NCBI GenBank assembly: GCA_025602905.1
Contig: JAHLKI010000001.1
Span: 558,001-622,000, forward strand
Source of the DNA: Phlyctochytrium arcticum
Taxonomy: Eukaryota > Chytridiomycota > Chytridiomycetes > Chytridiales > Chytridiaceae
DNA length: 64,000 nt
Direction of reading: 5' to 3'
In this document: one piece after another, positions 60,475 through 64,000 of the stretch
How the letters are laid out: every line of letters begins with the position of its first letter
Numbering within the stretch: the first letter of the stretch is position 1
Position numbers and translations under genes: made by a program
The notes under the pieces: generated by a model
Seen by the model: only the letters and a program-made list of their open reading frames with translations
The model's database searches: none
What the model was told of the DNA's origin: nothing

Positions 60475-62087
60475 ATGGATCTCCTCGGATGGCTATCCGT
60501 GTATATAGGCGGTGTTGCCTTACTCGTGTTCGTTCTGCTTTTTGGGGAGACCAATGCGTTGCGCGATAGCATAGTAGGCAAGCTGCATCGAGGCCTGACT
60601 TCCGGCCTTCCAAAGTTCTTGCAGTAGGTACATCCTTACCCGTTGTCTTGTGTTGTATTCAATGCTGAATGAACGCTAGTGCCATCATACTACAGATATG
60701 CGGTCAACGGGTGGTACGCAAGCTAGGGTCGTCTGTTACTTATTTTGTGGAGGGACGACATCCACTGCTGCAAGTAGGCTACCAACCGAGATCACTTGGT
60801 CATAGCCTTCATTTTAAACAATGATTGCCGGTAGATATTCTTTATCGTCCTCATCGGTGGGTGTGTTGCTGTTTTCATGACTGTGGCATGGCCGCGCATC
60901 CCGAATTCAAACATTGGGCCTGAGCATCTGTAAGTGAGCGCCATCACCTCGCCTACGCGATAGATGTGTAACGATTTACTAGGTTCATGATACCAACAAT
61001 CATCTTGGCTGTATTTGGTAGCTTTTTCATGGCCAGCCTGGCCGATCCTGGGATAATCACCTCCGATAACTATAAAACTGTTCAGAGTATCTGGGAGTAT
61101 GATAGTCTTATTTTCACGCCAAAGATGTGTCGAACTTGCAAGTTTGAGAAGTGCGTCACTCTTTCACGACGAGGTTGCATCTTGCAAAGTCCTGACCCTG
61201 AATCCATAGACCGGCTCGCTCCAAGCATTGCGCAGTATGTAATGTTTGTGTGGCGAAAAGCGAGTAAGTGAACCGTCCATTGACTCTCAAACTTTTCTCT
61301 GATGACTCCTATAGCCATCACTGTGCTTGGCGTAGGTTCTACAGTAGGGTGATCTTTGGCGATTGCGCTCACCCAACCATATAGTAAACACCTGTGTCGG
61401 CTACAGGAACTATCGATGGTTCCTTCTCTTCCTCTTCCTCACCAATACCATTGCTTATTATGGTTGCTACCTGAGCATTCAAGTGCTTCGGTATGAGATG
61501 GACGTACAGGGCATACATAAAATGTATACAATCAACCGGGTTACGAATGTTCACGCACCGGTTACCTTTAAGCAAAAATGGATGGTACGCGACATGCAAC
61601 ATAGGTACCCACATGTGCTTACCTTTTCTCTAGTATATACTTCATCAGGAACCCGCACTATCCGGACTAGGGATTTTTGCTGCAATTGGAGGATTTGTGG
61701 TTACCCTGTTCCTCATGTATCAAATGACATTTGTGTTCCGTGGGATGACCAGTACGTTGTCGTTCAAAGCAAATTAGGATCCATCGATTAATTTCAGGAA
61801 CAGCGAATGAGTCGTTCAAATGGGACGATCTTGGCTATGACATTAAAAACGGCCATGTGCAGATACCACAGACGCTATACGAAGCGAATTTAACCCACGG
61901 CAATGGATCCAAACAAAAACAAGCCCACGAGCATGATAAGGGTCAAGCGCAGAGAATGGCAAAGCTCAGTTCAGTGAATGATCTAAAGAATATCTACAAT
62001 TTGGGAATTTGGGGCAACATGATGGAGATAATATCTCCGAAACAATTGAGCGTAACTAAAGTTTCTCGTAAACGTCGTACATCTTGA
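60475..62087 (+). CDS. SWF1: DHHC palmitoyltransferase, Swf1 type
   Basis: Membrane S-acyltransferase; yeast Swf1 palmitoylates SNAREs and other proteins near their transmembrane ends. The ATG at 60475 starts MDLLGWLSVYIGGVALLVFV (first membrane segment). Further membrane segments are in MIPTIILAVFGSFFMASLAD and WFLLFLFLTNTIAYYGCY. The cysteine-rich domain is assembled over four small exons: KMCRTCKFEKPARSKHCAVC, NVCVAKSDHHCAW, then LNTCVGYRNYRWF. DHHC is intact, but the usual NNC reads NTC. A TTxE-like motif appears as TANESFKWDD. The C-terminus VNDLKNIYNLGIWGNMMEI is the Swf1/ZDHHC4-like ending. About eight introns. Convergent with SDS3. Confidence 0.85.
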
Positions 62088-62179
62088 TAGCAATCAGAAA
62101 GATTCATGTTGAGATATAATTATTGATGCGAGTTTGACTTGCTTGGCGGGTTAGTTGGTGACAATCTCGTGAATCCATC

Positions 62180-63927
62180 TTAGCCGTGTCCTTTCGGCTG
62201 TAACTGCATCCTACCGTCTTCAAGATGTTCTATTGGTATCCTAGTTCTAGATCCATCCGTTCGCTGTACCAGTATCTCTGAATGCGTGATGCCGGTGATC
62301 TTGATTGAGTACTTGGACCCATTATCAAATAAATATGCTTTGTCGTTCCGACGAAATGGTAGGCCTTGATACCGCAAGAGATCGCCATCCACATGCACAT
62401 CAAATGTTGCCGCGCTCCCTTCTTCGATCTTGGAATATGTAACGCCGACACTGTATGAAGGTTGCAATGGAGGTGCCGGCATCCGCATCACGGAATCTGA
62501 AGATCCTTTCCCATTTAGGTTCTGCGGTTGCGGTTTCTTGGTTCGTCCTCCAGGAACAGAATGTGACCGCGCCGTTTGTATCTAGAAATGACGGCCCTAT
62601 TAGAACTTGAAATACGATTGTGCAAGGCATGTGTGCATACGCCAATGAGTTCGAGATCCTCGTTAATCTCGTTTTTGGTTAAACCGGGAATAGTAGCAGC
62701 GGGAAATCCGCCATTCGAGATGATCGCACGCCACTCGATGAGTTCAACCTGCAACGCCTTTCGGCGCTTCAAGCATGTGGCACGATCTGGTATAACTGGG
62801 CCTACAAAGAGTTTAATTACGATTAATGATTGTCCACGTTTTGCCTCAAACTTACGAGGGTTACCTAATTCAACAAGATCTATTTTTCGCTTTTCGTCAT
62901 ACATTTGCCAGCGCTTCTGTTCGATCTCTGCAATCATTTGTCGCCGCAGGTCGCCACGTTTGCACTTGAAAGAGAGGGTAATAATTAGTCCAAGGACAGA
63001 AAGCAAAGAGTCTCAGATGTAACTTACAATAAAATCGGTTTGAGCCTGAGCCACTGCTGATTCATATTGCCTTTGAAAGCTCATTTGTTCGAACCGCAGC
63101 CGAGCTGCAGCCGCTCTTAAACGTTCTTCCTTCTTTTGATCGAACTCTTCCATTTGCTTTACAAGAGTTGGGTGGGTGCCTGGTCTACATTAGCATGTGT
63201 TTGAATTCACGCCATTTCTATGTTTACCTTTTCGGATAGCCAAGTGCTCGCGCTCGTACTCGGATAGTCTTTCCATATACATTCTAAAAACCCGTCAGTT
63301 CGCACGATCAGTGGATCTTATTATGGGGACTTTACTTTTCCCGAAATTTGGCAAACTGATTCTCGATGTCGGTCAATGACATGACAGCCTCTTTTCTGAG
63401 TGCTTCATGTTCATCATCTAGTAAGAATATTGAGTTCCTAGCCGATAGCACGTCGCACAATCACATCATTTAATACCTGCTGGAAAATTTTCCGTAGTTT
63501 TGGAACTATTCTGCCTACTCGATTGATCCGGTCGAGTATCACCAGTCAGCTCGTGATTCTGTTCGCCAAAGACGGCAGGTGAAGATGGCAAATATGGTGG
63601 CTCGGTGTTGTGATCCGGACTGAATAGTGGTCGGTCTGGCAAATCCTGACTATTTCGCATGTCGTCTGAAAAAGACCTTTGTGGCGAGCCATGAGATACG
63701 ACATGTTTGCTTTCTTCTGGCTCATCATCGCCGCGGGCGATGTCTTCGTCGTCATCGTCAACATCATCATCGTGAAGGTGAAGACGCTCGTCCTCTGAAA
63801 GCTCCCCGTCGGATGTATCATGCAAGTGAGTAGACGACTTTGTCTCTCCCGTGCGAGTTGGACTCTTTGATTCCATCCCCGCAAGTGTGTAAGCCAGCTG
63901 CGTGTTTGTATTTGCTACCTCTGCCAT
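62180..63927 (-). CDS. SDS3: Sds3-like subunit of the Sin3-HDAC complex (BRMS1/SUDS3 family)
   Basis: Nuclear scaffold that joins Sin3 to the histone deacetylase and dimerises by coiled coil. From the ATG at 63927 the N-terminus is acidic (SDGELSEDERLHLHDDDVDD). The family core follows: LRKEAVMSLTDIENQFAKFR, EKMYMERLSEYEREHLAIRK, GTHPTLVKQMEEFDQKKEER, then coiled-coil FEQMSFQRQYESAVAQAQTD and GDLRRQMIAEIEQKRWQMYD. The C-terminal exon (RTDGSRTRIPIEHLEDGRMQ) resembles the Tudor-like end of SUDS3. About seven introns; the window edge does not cut the gene. Sds3 versus a BRMS1 paralogue cannot be separated by eye. Confidence 0.86.
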
Positions 63928-64000
63928 TCCAAACACGGGCCACCACACCTCGCGGCGATTGACTAGCTCGCTTCAGTAAGATATCTAGCTTTCCGAAAAG

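Overview
This is a gene-dense eukaryotic window of intron-rich nuclear DNA. I recognise 26 protein-coding genes from conserved motifs and count about three weaker candidates. Introns are mostly short (roughly 50-100 nt) with GT...AG ends, and genes are packed on both strands as divergent and convergent pairs. The gene set points to a fungus: a DIA2/Pof3-type TPR-F-box-LRR protein, monofunctional aspartokinase, PdxS, kexin, Spt7 with bromodomain and histone fold, Swf1 and Yar1. It also holds genes that Dikarya lack or rarely keep: an LRRCC1-like centriole/basal-body protein, a copine and SMG9. That mix fits an early-diverging zoosporic (flagellated) fungus, most likely a chytrid. The phylum is inference; I cannot run a search.

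Layout. 0-16 kb: APN2 (AP endonuclease 2), ORC3, DIA2, LRRCC1-like, copine. 16-18 kb: a gene-poor stretch with a degraded coding remnant and small repeats. 18-21 kb: PIN4-type parvulin, a peroxisomal enoyl-CoA hydratase/isomerase, and a divergent histone H4 variant. 21-23.5 kb: a second gene-poor stretch with a TATA box next to a C15 tract and a 180-195 bp tandem duplication. 23.5-36 kb: aspartokinase, YAR1/BUD23 (head-to-head), UBE3D/IPA1, choline/ethanolamine phosphotransferase, a small unknown gene, and RPS13/PDX1 (head-to-head). 36.6-48.6 kb: V-ATPase subunit A, SPT7, TBP, mitochondrial enoyl reductase ETR1, SAP30BP-like. 48.7-64 kb: thioredoxin reductase, a RING STUbL, proteasome chaperone PAC4, SMG9, complex I 49-kDa subunit, GPI11/PIG-F, kexin, Swf1-type DHHC acyltransferase, SDS3.

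Several head-to-head pairs join related functions: ORC3-DIA2 (replication), YAR1-BUD23 (40S ribosome biogenesis, with an RRPE-like motif between them) and RPS13-PDX1 (with two perfect TGAGTCA Gcn4-type sites). The strongest unusual item is the histone H4 variant. It has a longer, rearranged tail and lacks the positions equivalent to K16 and K20, while its fold is intact. I found no transposase, reverse transcriptase, integrase, CRISPR array or viral gene. Exon joints were read by eye, so outer coordinates are firmer than individual splice sites.
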